Shown in pieces: positions 36,562-45,534 of a stretch of DNA of 64,000 nt (position 1 is the first letter of the stretch; each line of letters starts with the position of its first letter). This stretch comes from Myxococcales bacterium (GTDB lineage: Bacteria; Myxococcota_A; Polyangia; Polyangiales; Ga0077539). The stretch covers positions 186,001-250,000 of the forward strand of contig JAEUKI010000060.1 in NCBI GenBank assembly GCA_016793325.1, read 5' to 3'. Both the position numbers and the translations under genes were made by a program. Under the pieces are notes generated by a model. The model searched no databases. It saw nothing but the letters and a program-made list of their open reading frames with translations, and was not told the DNA's origin.

Positions 36562-38781
36562 TCACAGGCGCTGGCTCGGTTGTCGAATCACGTCCGCGGG
36601 CTGCAGCGAGTAGCCGAGGTCTCCGTTTCCGAGCGCGCCGGCGAACGCATCGCCCCAACACGCGACGCCGCCCGCCGTCAACCGAGCGCAACGCACGGCG
36701 AGTTGCGCGACTCCCGCTAGACCCGCAACGGGGGTTGCCGCCGACCCGCGCCCGAACACGCCACCCCATTGAAGCACCGTGCCGTCGCGCCGAAGCGCAA
36801 GGAACCGATCCCTGACGACGATCTGCGTGACGTCCGTCGCGCCGACGACGAACCCAGGCCGAAGCCGTCCGCGCGTTGTTCGATCGCCGAGCTCGCCGGC
36901 GGCGTTCGACCCCCAACACGCAACGCGCCCGTCGCTCTGAAGCGCGCACGTCGACGAGACGCTGAACAGCACTTCCGTGACCGACGCCACGCCACCGATC
37001 GCGACAGGCGCATCGCGTCGCGTAGTCGTCCCGTCGCCCACCTGTCCGCGAGCGTTCTCGCCCCAACACGCGAGCGACCGATCTGCGCGGATGACGCAAA
37101 AGCGACCCGGGACCGCGAAGTAGTTTCGAGCGTCGGCCACGTACTGCGCGATCGCAGCGGGCAATTCGCCGAAACACTGCGGCGGGCCGCCTTCGACCCG
37201 CGCGCACACACGGTCGAAGTGCGCGGTGAGCGTGGAGTTTGGCGCGACAACGCCGAGGCGTCGCGGCGTAGGCAGCGGGCCATACTCGCGCTCGCCCGAC
37301 GGCCTCGGAACGCTTCCTCCCCACACGTACACAGCGCCGTCTCGCGTCCGCGCGGCGAACCCGTCGTCGAGTCCGATTACGTCGTCCACGAGACCGATCG
37401 AGACGCGCGTTGGCGTCGCCCGATCCGTCGTGGTTCCGTCCCCGACTTGCCCGCGAGCGTTGTTTCCCCAGCAAAACAACGCGCCGTCGCGCCGAACCGC
37501 GCAGGTCGTCCCGCCAGGGTCAGCGACGCTCGCGATGTCCACGACGTCGGACAGCGCTGGTACCGGCACGGGCCGCGTCGCTGCCGAGAGCGATCCGCGC
37601 CCGAGCGCGCCCTCGCTGTTCGAACCCCAACAAGCGATTCGTTCGTCGGTGCTGCGCGAGCACACAAACTTCGAGCCAACCGCGACAGCCGTGCTCGCGC
37701 CGAGATGGCGAACGAGCACCGGAGTCGCGCGGTCCTGCTGCGTTCCGTCGCCGAGCTCACCGCGCGAGTTTTCACCGAGGCAAGCGACGGTCCCGTCCGA
37801 GCGCACAGCGCACAGCGTCAGTGTGTTGTGGTCGCTCCCGACAGAGAACGCCGCCGCGCCGGGGATGCTCGCGCGATGCGTTGGCGTCCCGCGCGCCCGG
37901 TTCGCGCGCTCGAACGGCGACCACTGAGGAGCGCGCCAGCAGCGGACGTTGCCATCGGCGACGAGCGCGCACGTTTGCGTCGGTCCGCTGCTGATCGCGA
38001 TCACGCCTTCGAGAGAATCGACGAGCGTCGTCGTTGTTGGGCGCGAGTTCGCATACGTCCAACACGCCACCCGACCATCCCGCCGTCGCGCACAACCGTC
38101 GGACTCGCTGATCGCGATGCCCGCTGCGTCGTCGAGCCCTGGGACCGTCGCGACTTGCCCGCGGTTCTTCGCCCAGACGTCGACCCCCCAACACGCAACG
38201 CTCCCGCGGCTCGTTCGGCCACAAGCGTATGTGCCTCTGACGACGACTTCGACCACGTCGCGCAGCCCCGGAACTCGAACGGGGCGCGTTCGGAACGTCG
38301 GTCCAAAGTCGAGCCCGTCTCCACCCCAGCAACTGACCTGCCCATCTGCGTGCCACGCGCACGTCACGTAGCGCCCTGCCGCGACGCCGACCGCATCGAC
38401 GATCCCGGTCGACATTGCTGTCGAACGGCTGATTCGTGTGCCGTCGCCGAGCTGCGCATCGAGATTGTCGCCCCAACAAACGACCTCTCCTCGTCCCACC
38501 ACGGCGCACGCGTGGCGAGCCCCGGCAGAGAGCCTGCCGACGCTCACGGCTCCGTTCGGCGCTCCAAGCGGGGGGAGGACGTCGTTGTCTGGAGGGCTCG
38601 TCGCAGCGCCCGAATCAACGACCCGAGGAGCGCTGCGAACGTCTGTCGTCGCGTCCGCGGTTGGTGATGGGCGCGCCGTCGAGGCCGCTCGACGACACGC
38701 GGAAGACAGCACCACAGCAACTGCCGCAGCGAGACATCCAGTCGACGAACAGCGCGGTCTAGGAGTTCTTTCGAAGCGCAT
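36562..38781 (-). CDS. RCC1-repeat surface lipoprotein
   Basis: This 739-residue protein has a lipoprotein signal ending VLSSAC (Cys29) and then a Thr/Ser/Pro-rich linker. The rest (about 70-735) is built from RCC1-type blade repeats: units of 45-55 residues with the pattern CA---DG-V-CWG-N--GQ-GDGT, e.g. CAVRRDGALFCWGNNARGQV. At least ten units are visible, enough for one seven-bladed propeller plus extra blades. Bacterial RCC1 lipoproteins with paired Cys in each blade are common in myxobacteria; the function is probably extracellular binding. The start ATG at 38781 directly precedes the signal sequence; the open frame extends further upstream without support. Confidence 0.85.
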   Translation of the reverse strand: MRFERTPRPRCSSTGCLAAAVAVVLSSACRRAASTARPSPTADATTDVRSAPRVVDSGAATSPPDNDVLPPLGAPNGAVSVGRLSAGARHACAVVGRGEVVCWGDNLDAQLGDGTRISRSTAMSTGIVDAVGVAAGRYVTCAWHADGQVSCWGGDGLDFGPTFRTRPVRVPGLRDVVEVVVRGTYACGRTSRGSVACWGVDVWAKNRGQVATVPGLDDAAGIAISESDGCARRRDGRVACWTYANSRPTTTTLVDSLEGVIAISSGPTQTCALVADGNVRCWRAPQWSPFERANRARGTPTHRASIPGAAAFSVGSDHNTLTLCAVRSDGTVACLGENSRGELGDGTQQDRATPVLVRHLGASTAVAVGSKFVCSRSTDERIACWGSNSEGALGRGSLSAATRPVPVPALSDVVDIASVADPGGTTCAVRRDGALFCWGNNARGQVGDGTTTDRATPTRVSIGLVDDVIGLDDGFAARTRDGAVYVWGGSVPRPSGEREYGPLPTPRRLGVVAPNSTLTAHFDRVCARVEGGPPQCFGELPAAIAQYVADARNYFAVPGRFCVIRADRSLACWGENARGQVGDGTTTRRDAPVAIGGVASVTEVLFSVSSTCALQSDGRVACWGSNAAGELGDRTTRGRLRPGFVVGATDVTQIVVRDRFLALRRDGTVLQWGGVFGRGSAATPVAGLAGVAQLAVRCARLTAGGVACWGDAFAGALGNGDLGYSLQPADVIRQPSQRL

Positions 38782-39597
38782 CGTGCCCTTGCTTCTGGCC
38801 ACCAAAGAGCGCCGGTGGACGCCCAGAGCGTGTACCGATCGGAGATCGGCGAGGGACCCCGTGAGACGCGCCAGCTCTGACAGTCGCGGCATGACGAACG
38901 ATTCCATTGCACGACACTCCCTCGCTCGTGATTCGCGATCGACCGCGCGTCGAAGCGCGCGTTCAGCCCCTTTCGATCGCTAGGGGCTTTGTAACTTGAC
39001 CCGACACGCCCAGCGCCGCTGCCTCACCAGTTTTCATCCGACGCACGAAATCCTGCGCATAGCGTCGCGGGTGACGATCGAGCGAGACAACCCAACGGTG
39101 CGCGCCACGCGTCGACCGCCGCCTCTCGCGACGACGCTGACACAGCGCCGCGCGACCTTCGTCCGTCGTTCGCTCCGCTTTCATCGCGAAATCTCCATCA
39201 TGAAACAACGGCAGATTTCACGCTCTTCGCGCTCGCGTTGGTCACGTCGCTCTCCGAGGCCTGGAAAGCCCGCAAAAACACCGGACGTCTCGAACGACGA
39301 TGGATCGACGCTGGACGCGAGCGAACATCGACGGGAGCTCGCGGTTCGTCATGACTCACTGCCCAGACACGTCGTCGCCGCTCGTCGTGCTTCGCGTGCG
39401 CTGCGACGGAGTCTCGACATTCGTCATCGATGGCAAATGAACTGGAAATTCACCAACGAAACTCCATCACGCTGGACGGGGAAGCAAGCAGCCAAGCGGG
39501 GCGCGGCGGCAAGCGCTCATCATTCGTCACATCTGTCGGATGGGCTGGGATTTCATTGACGAAATACAGTCGATCGAACACGGTCTGCTGTCGCGCC

Positions 39598-39791
39598 GAG
39601 GCAAGCCTCCGCGCTGGCTGCTCGCCGAGAGGCGAGCAGAGCGCAACCGCCTTCGGCGGCGCCAAGAGAGCGACGATGCGGTCGAGGGGTGGGCGCTGCC
39701 GTTGCTCGCATCTCGTACGCTTCAAAGCCCTGCCGAAGGCAGCGGCGTCCCTGCTCGCCCTTGGCGAGCAGCCAGCGTCGAGGCTTGCCTC
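39598..39791. repeat. Imperfect long inverted repeat with nested hairpins
   Basis: The outer 29-bp arms at 39598-39626 and 39763-39791 are complementary with two mismatches. Similarity continues inward with small gaps to about 39664 and 39727. Each side also contains its own short palindrome built on TGCTCGCC/GGCGAGCA (39619-39638 and 39752-39770). The pattern resembles a BIME/REP pair or a MITE rather than a terminator, which would be shorter. No ORF lies inside. Confidence 0.75.
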
Positions 39792-40000
39792 AACGCGTGC
39801 GTCGACCGTGTTGCCTCGACGCGTGCGTCGACCGTGTTGCTCGAACGCGATGGCCGACTGCATGACTTCGACACGTCAGCCGACGGCGTTCCGTCAGTGA
39901 ACTTCCAGGCTTTCTAGCAGAAGTGACGAATGACGAGAGCAAGGGGCCGCGCACTGTGCCTCGAAGACATCACCGGGCACATTCACGCGATCAATCTCGG

Positions 40001-40132
40001 CAGGCGTTCTCGCTCGCGCTCGAACTTCGAGACAAGAGTCTCTCGAACTCTACCTGCACATTTGCAGGCGATCCGAAGCCCTCCGACGCGACAGCTCACG
40101 TTCCTAAGTTCGAGCGCGAGCGAGAACGCCTG
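40001..40132. repeat. Perfect 27-bp inverted repeat enclosing 78 bp
   Basis: Positions 40001-40027 and 40106-40132 are exact reverse complements. The 78-bp interior contains two smaller hairpins: GAGAC/GTCTC near 40030-40043 and CTGCA/TGCAG near 40054-40067. The whole could fold into a strong cruciform or a structured transcript. It contains no gene. Confidence 0.8.
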
Positions 40133-40452
40133 CGGAGCCAAGCTCGAGATCACTCGCTGACAGGGTCTGCGAAGCACAGTGCGCGGCCGCTCGCTGCCGC
40201 GTCGAGCACGATGGACTTTTGCCTGCGAATTTACAGCTCATTCGCCGCATATACAGACTGATGACAGCTGAGCCGTGCGCGCCAAGTACGCACCGACAGC
40301 CCTCGTCCCGAGCCCGGCGTAGCGATCCCGTTTCGAGGAAAATCCTAGCCTCGCTCGCCAGCGTAGCCCCGCGGCTCGCAATGCAGCCGTCCCCTCGCCC
40401 GCTTTCACGCGCGGTCCTTGCTCCCCGCAGTGAATCCCGGCACCGTGTCTGG

Positions 40453-41420
40453 GTGCGTCGCTCGATGGCTGCTCTCTTGATGCGTTCGCGACTCGTTGCG
40501 CTCGCGTGCGTGGTGTCCGCGTTGGTGTTGGGCTCGTGCAAGCCGCCGCCACCACAAATCATGTTGCGGATCGAGACGGACATCCCGCAAGGCCCGACGG
40601 GCGTCCTCAACGCGCTCACCATCGAGCTCATCAACCCCGACACGGGGCTGACCTTCTTCTCCAACCGCATCGTCCTCACCAACACCGGCGACCGCAAACT
40701 CCCAGGCGACTTCGCTGTCTCGTGGAACGGGCGCTACCCCATCTTCGACACACGCGTCACCGCAGAGCAGAAGGACCCCAATAATCAAGACGCGTTTCGT
40801 CCGCTCTTCACCGTGCGCGCCATCGCGACCTTTCCGCGAAACGACGCGGTGACGCTCTGGATCTACCTGGCAAATCGCTGCCTGATCGAAGAGAACAGGC
40901 TCTGCCCTTCGGGCTTCACGTGCGGGCGATTGGGCTGCGAGCCCGAGACGCGAGGCGAGCTCGTCTCGACGCGGATGGACGCGTCGATGCCCGAGGTCAT
41001 GTACGTTCCGCCCGTCGTCGACGGGGGAACAGGCGGTTGTCCCGCAGGGCAAGCGCCGTGCACAGGGCGGTGCGTCGATCTGCAAACGGACTCGGATCAC
41101 TGCGGCGTCTGCGGCCGCTCGTGCGCGGGCGGAGCCAACGTCGTCTCGGGCCGTTGCACGCTCGGAGCGTGCGCGATCGCAGAGTGTCGACCCGGGTTTC
41201 GTGATTGCGACGGCAACGCGTCTAACGGCTGCGAGGTCGACATCTCGATGCCCGCCAACTGCGGCGCGTGCGGACGAGCGTGCACCGGAACACAGGTCTG
41301 CACGATGGCCGGCTGCGCAGACTCGTGTCCCTCGGGGCAGATGTTGTGCAGCGGCGCGTGCGTCGACTTGCAGACCAACGCCAACCACTGCGGGATGTGC
41401 GGAAACGCCTGTCCGTCGGG
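40453..41420 (+). repeat. Tandem duplication, left copy of near-identical segment
   Basis: This segment is almost identical at the DNA level to 42343-43310 with a constant offset of 1890 bp and no visible indels. It covers the start and N-terminal two thirds of the left Cys-rich lipoprotein gene. Further downstream the copies diverge, though they stay in register to about 41840. Confidence 0.85.
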
Positions 41421-42228
41421 GCCGCGAGGACGCCCCGGATGCGCGGCGAACATGTGTTCGCTGGCGTGCGAATTCGGCTACGACAACTGCGACCGCAACG
41501 CGTCCAACGGGTGCGAGAGCAACACCCAACTCGACCCCAACCACTGCGGCTCGTGCGGAATGGTGTGCCCGAGCGGCGGCCCCAACACCATCAGCACGTG
41601 CAGCGCGGGGCGGTGCGGGCTCGCGTGCGTGCCGGGCTACGTCGATCCCGACATGGACCTGATGAACGGCTGCGTTCTGCCAACGAGCGACGCAGGGACG
41701 GACAGCGCCGTCGACAGCGCCGTCGACAGCGGGATCGACAGCGGCGTGGATGCGGGAATCGACGCGCGGGCCGACGCCGGCGTCGACGCGGGCGTCGACG
41801 TGCCGTTCGACATGCGCGCGGATCTCGGCGTGGACACGGGCAACGACACAGGCACCGGCGCGGGAAGCTGCATGATCGGCGCCGAATGCCAGATGCTCGA
41901 GCCGTGTCGGCTCGGCAGCGTGATGGGCTGTGTGGGACGCGTTCCATTTTGTATCGCCAACGCGGACCGACGGAACGGAGTGCCTTGCTGGAACGGCACC
42001 GCCAACGGAACCTGCTCGAGCGGGGTGTGCGTCGTTCCCGGGGGCACGTGCAGCGCCCCGGCGGCAACGACCTGCCGCTCGGTCATGGGCGTGTGCATTC
42101 GAGGAAATCCCCTGTGTATGCCCGGCCCCGCGTGTATGAGCTCCACGCCGTTGGCCGACGATACCGCGTGCGAAATCGCGCCCGGCCGCTTCGGCGTATG
42201 TCGCAGCGGGTTGTGCTCGACCCCGTAG
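40465..42228 (+). CDS. Cys-rich lipoprotein, copy 1 of a tandem pair
   Basis: This 587-residue protein has a lipoprotein signal (SALVLGSC, Cys25), then a conserved beta-rich domain (about 26-170). Four or so Cys-rich repeats follow (CG-CG--C ... NGCE), beginning CPAGQAPCTGRCVDLQTDSD. Next is a low-complexity Asp/Ser/Gly/Ala/Val linker (VDSGIDSGVDAGIDARADAG-type) and a final Cys-rich domain of about 130 residues. It is probably a surface-exposed outer-membrane lipoprotein. The next gene is its near-identical paralogue. The C-terminal domain is the part that differs most, which suggests diversification of a ligand-binding end. ATG 40465 was chosen; a GTG four codons earlier is also conserved in both copies. 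Function unknown. Confidence 0.78.
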   Translation: MAALLMRSRLVALACVVSALVLGSCKPPPPQIMLRIETDIPQGPTGVLNALTIELINPDTGLTFFSNRIVLTNTGDRKLPGDFAVSWNGRYPIFDTRVTAEQKDPNNQDAFRPLFTVRAIATFPRNDAVTLWIYLANRCLIEENRLCPSGFTCGRLGCEPETRGELVSTRMDASMPEVMYVPPVVDGGTGGCPAGQAPCTGRCVDLQTDSDHCGVCGRSCAGGANVVSGRCTLGACAIAECRPGFRDCDGNASNGCEVDISMPANCGACGRACTGTQVCTMAGCADSCPSGQMLCSGACVDLQTNANHCGMCGNACPSGPRGRPGCAANMCSLACEFGYDNCDRNASNGCESNTQLDPNHCGSCGMVCPSGGPNTISTCSAGRCGLACVPGYVDPDMDLMNGCVLPTSDAGTDSAVDSAVDSGIDSGVDAGIDARADAGVDAGVDVPFDMRADLGVDTGNDTGTGAGSCMIGAECQMLEPCRLGSVMGCVGRVPFCIANADRRNGVPCWNGTANGTCSSGVCVVPGGTCSAPAATTCRSVMGVCIRGNPLCMPGPACMSSTPLADDTACEIAPGRFGVCRSGLCSTP

Positions 42229-42342
42229 CGTTGTTCGACATCGCGAGCGAGCGTGCGCGGCAGCCTCGCACCTTTGTGACACGCCAAGCGCACAGCCAGC
42301 GGCGCGCTTGCGCGACACTGTGAATCGCGCCACGGTCTTCGC

Positions 42343-43310
42343 GTGCGTCGCTCGATGGCCGCTGTTTCGTCTCGTTCGCGACTCGTTGCGCTCGCGTGCG
42401 TGGTGTTCGCGTTGGTGCTGGGCTCGTGCAAGCCGCCGCCACCACAAATCATGTTGCGGATCGAGACGGACATCCCGCAAGGCCCGACGGGCGTCCTCAA
42501 CGCGCTCACCATCGAGCTCATCAACCCCGACACGGGACTCACCTTCTTCTCCAACCGAATCGTCCTCACCAACACGGGCGACCGCAAACTCCCAGGCGAC
42601 TTCGCCGTCTCGTGGAACGGGCGCTACCCTATCTTCGACACACGCGTCACCGCAGAGCAGAAGGACCCCAATAATCAAGACGCGTTTCGTCCGCTCTTCA
42701 CCGTCCGCGCGATCGCGACCTTTCCGCGAAACGACGCGGTGACGCTCTGGATCTACCTGGCAAATCGCTGCCTGATCGAAGAGAACAGGCTCTGTCCTTC
42801 GGGCTTCACGTGCGGGCGATTGGGCTGCGAGCCCGAGACACGAGGCGAGCTCGTCTCGACGCGGATGGACGCGTCGATGCCCGAGGTCATGTACGTTCCG
42901 CCCGTCGTCGACGGGGGAACAGGCGGTTGTCCCGCAGGGCAAGCGCCGTGCACAGGACGGTGCGTCGATCTGCAAACAGACTCGGACCACTGCGGCGTCT
43001 GTGGCCGCTCGTGCGCGGGCGGAGCCAACGTCGTCTCCGGTCGTTGCACGCTCGGAGCGTGCGCGATCGCAGAGTGTCGACCCGGGTTTCGTGATTGCGA
43101 CGGCAACGCGTCCAACGGCTGCGAGGTCGACATCTCGATGCCCGCCAACTGCGGCGCGTGCGGGCGAACGTGCACGGGAACACAGGTCTGCACGATGGCC
43201 GGATGCGCAGACTCGTGTCCCTCGGGGCAGATGTTGTGCAGCGGCGCGTGCGTCGACTTGCAGACCAACGCCAACCACTGCGGGATGTGCGGAAACGCAT
43301 GCCCAGCCGG
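42343..43310 (+). repeat. Tandem duplication, right copy of near-identical segment
   Basis: This is the right-hand counterpart of 40453-41420 and differs from it by scattered, mostly synonymous base changes. This indicates a recent duplication or ongoing gene conversion between the two lipoprotein genes. Confidence 0.85.
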
Positions 43311-44163
43311 ACCGCGTTCGACGCCGGTGTGTGCGGCGGGACGGTGCCAACTGCAGTGCGAGCCCAGCTACGCCAACTGCGACAGCAACGCGAGCAACGG
43401 GTGCGAGGTCAACACGAGCACGGACCCCAACCACTGCACGATGTGCGGGATGCGGTGCCCGAGCGGCGGAGCGAACACCGTCGGAGTGTGCGCTCGAACC
43501 CAATGCGCCATCGAGTGCGCGCCGGGCTACGTCGATCCCGACATGAATCTGATGAACGGCTGCGTTCTGCCCACGAGCGACGCGGGGACCGACAGCGCCG
43601 TCGACAGCGGGATCGACAGCGGGATCGACAGCGGCGTGGATGCGGGAATCGACGCGAGGGCCGACACCGGCGTCGACGCGGGCGTCGACGTGCCGTTCGA
43701 CATGCGCACGGATCTCGGCGTGGACACGGGCGTCGACGCGCGGATCGACGCAGGCGTGGACACGGGCGACGCCGGCGCGTGCGTCACCGGCGAACGATGC
43801 GTGTCGAGCGTCGGCTGCTACGCGGCGTACCAGGCCAATTGCCCAGCGCCCGGAGCGATGTTCTGCATCCCCTCGAGCGGAATGCTCCTTCCGGCCGGCA
43901 CCGCCTGCCAAACGTCCATGCTCATGCCTGGGTCGTGCACGATGACCGGACCGACGTGCGCCTCGCCCGCGCCGACGTGCACGAACACGCTGCCCTGCCG
44001 CGGGTTCGACCCGTGTCGCTTGTCGTTTACGGTCTGCGACATGCCGATGCCGGGCGCGGCGATCTGCATGGGCGGCGCCGGACAAGAGCCCGATGGCACC
44101 GCGTGCGAGACCAACACGATTCGCTTCGGCCGTTGTCGCAGCGGCGTTTGCACGATGCTGTAG
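42355..44163 (+). CDS. Cys-rich lipoprotein, copy 2 of a tandem pair
   Basis: This 602-residue paralogue of the gene at 40465 has the same lipoprotein signal, beta-rich domain and first Cys-rich repeats. The protein is almost identical up to about residue 315. It then has a diverged third and fourth repeat (CQLQCEPSYANCDSNASNGC versus CSLACEFGYDNCDRNASNGC in copy 1), a longer Asp/Gly/Val linker and a clearly different C-terminal Cys-rich domain. It starts about 127 bp after copy 1 and may share its transcript. Function unknown; a variable-tip surface protein family is a reasonable hypothesis. Confidence 0.78.
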   Translation: MAAVSSRSRLVALACVVFALVLGSCKPPPPQIMLRIETDIPQGPTGVLNALTIELINPDTGLTFFSNRIVLTNTGDRKLPGDFAVSWNGRYPIFDTRVTAEQKDPNNQDAFRPLFTVRAIATFPRNDAVTLWIYLANRCLIEENRLCPSGFTCGRLGCEPETRGELVSTRMDASMPEVMYVPPVVDGGTGGCPAGQAPCTGRCVDLQTDSDHCGVCGRSCAGGANVVSGRCTLGACAIAECRPGFRDCDGNASNGCEVDISMPANCGACGRTCTGTQVCTMAGCADSCPSGQMLCSGACVDLQTNANHCGMCGNACPAGPRSTPVCAAGRCQLQCEPSYANCDSNASNGCEVNTSTDPNHCTMCGMRCPSGGANTVGVCARTQCAIECAPGYVDPDMNLMNGCVLPTSDAGTDSAVDSGIDSGIDSGVDAGIDARADTGVDAGVDVPFDMRTDLGVDTGVDARIDAGVDTGDAGACVTGERCVSSVGCYAAYQANCPAPGAMFCIPSSGMLLPAGTACQTSMLMPGSCTMTGPTCASPAPTCTNTLPCRGFDPCRLSFTVCDMPMPGAAICMGGAGQEPDGTACETNTIRFGRCRSGVCTML

Positions 44164-44193
44164 CGACGAACGTTCCCCCCCGCGCGTCGCAGC

Positions 44194-44529
44194 TCAGGCT
44201 GCCTTGCTCTTCTTGACGCTCTTCTTCGAGCTGCCCGTGACGGCGTCCGACTCGAAGCCGGTCTCGAGCTCGCCGCGCTCTTCGAGCAGGTGCAGCAGGT
44301 ATTCGATCTTGGCGCGCTGCGCCTTCTTCGCGTCGTTGTATCCGCCGACGAAATCCTTCACGAGCTCCTTGGCGCCCGTGAGCTTCTCGTCCGCTGCCAT
44401 CTCTTTGAGAATCTCGCGGATGTTCGACTCCGCTTTGATGATCTCTCCGCGTAGCTGCGATCCGTCCATGCTTGCAACGTCGTCGAGGTAACCCGTGGGC
44501 AGCTTCGCGATGACCTTCTTGATGTCCAA
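44194..44529 (-). CDS. Small helical protein of unknown function
   Basis: This 111-residue protein is mainly helical and charged (EIIKAESNIREILKEMAADE, AKKAQRAKIEYLLHLLEERG) and ends in a Lys/Ser-rich tail (SSKKSVKKSK). The start is taken as a TTG because GGAGG lies five bases before it; the upstream GTG at 44559 has no such signal. It has a 79-bp gap from the aldolase gene upstream on the same strand and could be co-transcribed with it. No family is recognised. Confidence 0.62.
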   Translation of the reverse strand: MDIKKVIAKLPTGYLDDVASMDGSQLRGEIIKAESNIREILKEMAADEKLTGAKELVKDFVGGYNDAKKAQRAKIEYLLHLLEERGELETGFESDAVTGSSKKSVKKSKAA

Positions 44530-44534
44530 TGCGA

Positions 44535-44539
44535 CCTCC
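44535..44539 (-). promoter_or_regulatory. Shine-Dalgarno site supporting a TTG start
   Basis: GGAGG on the minus strand sits five bases upstream of the TTG at 44529. It is the reason for preferring that start over the GTG ten codons upstream. Confidence 0.6.
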
Positions 44540-44608
44540 GAGGCCCACTCAAACCACACCCCGACGACGCTGACGAATTTCCTGCGAACGTGTCTCGCGC
44601 GACCGCTC

Positions 44609-45397
44609 TCACCCTTGGCGCAGTCGCTCGATCACTTGCTTCGCGATGGCCGCCACGACCTCGTCGCTCGATGACGAAGACGCCGCGCGCGGGGCCGCGC
44701 CGGGCGAAGGAACGATCGTGTCGCTCGCAGGACGCGCTGGAGAAACAGCCTCCATTCGCGCTTCGTTCGCGAGCTTCAAGAGCTTCTGCACCTCGCCGCT
44801 CGGCAGCGGCGACGCGTTGCCCGCGATCTTCGCGGCGAGCGTGATCTTCGCCGTGTGCTCGATGATCTCGGTCTTCATCACGCCGTCTTTGAGCGAGTCC
44901 GAGAGCACCACGCTCCCGTGCCGCGTCATCATGAACGCGTCGCACCGCCGAAGGATCGGCGCGATCGCCTCGGGGACGTCGCTCGTCGTCGGCGACGAGT
45001 ACGGGACGTTGGGCACCGCCCCGAGCGCGAACAAGATCTCCGGGACCACTGGAACCTCGAGCGACACCCCCGCCACCGTGAGCCCCACCGCGCACGGCGG
45101 GTGCGCGTGAACGATGGTCTTCACCTCGGGCCTGAGCTTGTAGATCGCGAGGTGCATCTTGAGCTCGCTCGACGGCTTTCCGTCGCCGACCACGCGCCCG
45201 TCGAGCGTGAGCTTCACGAGCTGCTCGGCCCGAAGCTCGCCCTTGTGCGTCGCGCTCGGCGTGCAGAGCAGGTACCGCTCGCCGAGGCGCGCTGAAAAAT
45301 TGCCGTCGGTGGGGCCGATCAATCCACGTTCGTAGAGCACCCGACCTGCGTCACAAATGGCGCGTCGGAGCGCCCCTTCGGAGAGCGTCGCTGTCAT
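44609..45397 (-). CDS. Class II aldolase (fuculose-phosphate aldolase-like)
   Basis: The protein is 262 residues. Residues 1-215 form a class II aldolase/adducin domain: TDGNFSARLG phosphate-binding region, SSELKMH with the catalytic Glu about 78, HAHPP with zinc ligands His97 and His99, and the third zinc His160 in TRHG. It probably cleaves or forms a phosphorylated sugar such as fuculose-1-phosphate or a methylthioribulose-type substrate. After the domain come a Ser/Pro/Ala-rich linker and a short amphipathic helix at the C-terminus (SSDEVVAAIAKQVIERLRQG). This layout is typical of bacterial microcompartment encapsulation peptides on such aldolases, but no shell gene lies in the window. It is divergent from the aconitase-family gene. 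Confidence 0.85.
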   Translation of the reverse strand: MTATLSEGALRRAICDAGRVLYERGLIGPTDGNFSARLGERYLLCTPSATHKGELRAEQLVKLTLDGRVVGDGKPSSELKMHLAIYKLRPEVKTIVHAHPPCAVGLTVAGVSLEVPVVPEILFALGAVPNVPYSSPTTSDVPEAIAPILRRCDAFMMTRHGSVVLSDSLKDGVMKTEIIEHTAKITLAAKIAGNASPLPSGEVQKLLKLANEARMEAVSPARPASDTIVPSPGAAPRAASSSSSDEVVAAIAKQVIERLRQG

Positions 45398-45534
45398 CTG
45401 CGCACGAGGCTACCAAAACGCCGATCGAAACGAAGGTGCGATGAACGCACTGCGTCAGCGAATACTTAGCGCGATCGCGCCAGTTGCGACGTGCGCGCAC
45501 GTTCTACTAGGGTTGCGAGAGGAGCCCCACACGA

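Larger units (their letters stand above)
38782..40452. other. 1.7-kb region without a credible gene, rich in inverted repeats
   Basis: No open frame here has a recognisable protein, codon pattern or start signal. Frames at 39430-39900 and 39450-39863 on opposite strands read alike because the DNA is palindromic. The region holds two long inverted-repeat elements (39598-39791 and 40001-40132) and a short direct repeat near 39795-39840. It lies between the divergent RCC1 lipoprotein and the duplicated Cys-rich lipoproteins. Possible contents are promoters, a structured RNA or remains of a mobile element; I cannot decide between these. Confidence 0.6.

Noticed and set aside
39430..39917. Small proteins encoded on both strands in the inverted-repeat region
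   Set aside because: The two strands give similar peptides because the DNA is self-complementary. No ribosome site, domain or codon bias supports them.
40405..44085. Very long open frame (over 1200 codons) antisense to the duplicated Cys-rich lipoproteins
   Set aside because: It is an artefact of high GC and of the repeated CG-rich codons on the plus strand. The translation is Arg/Ala/His-rich with no domain, while the plus-strand frames have signal peptides and ordered repeats.
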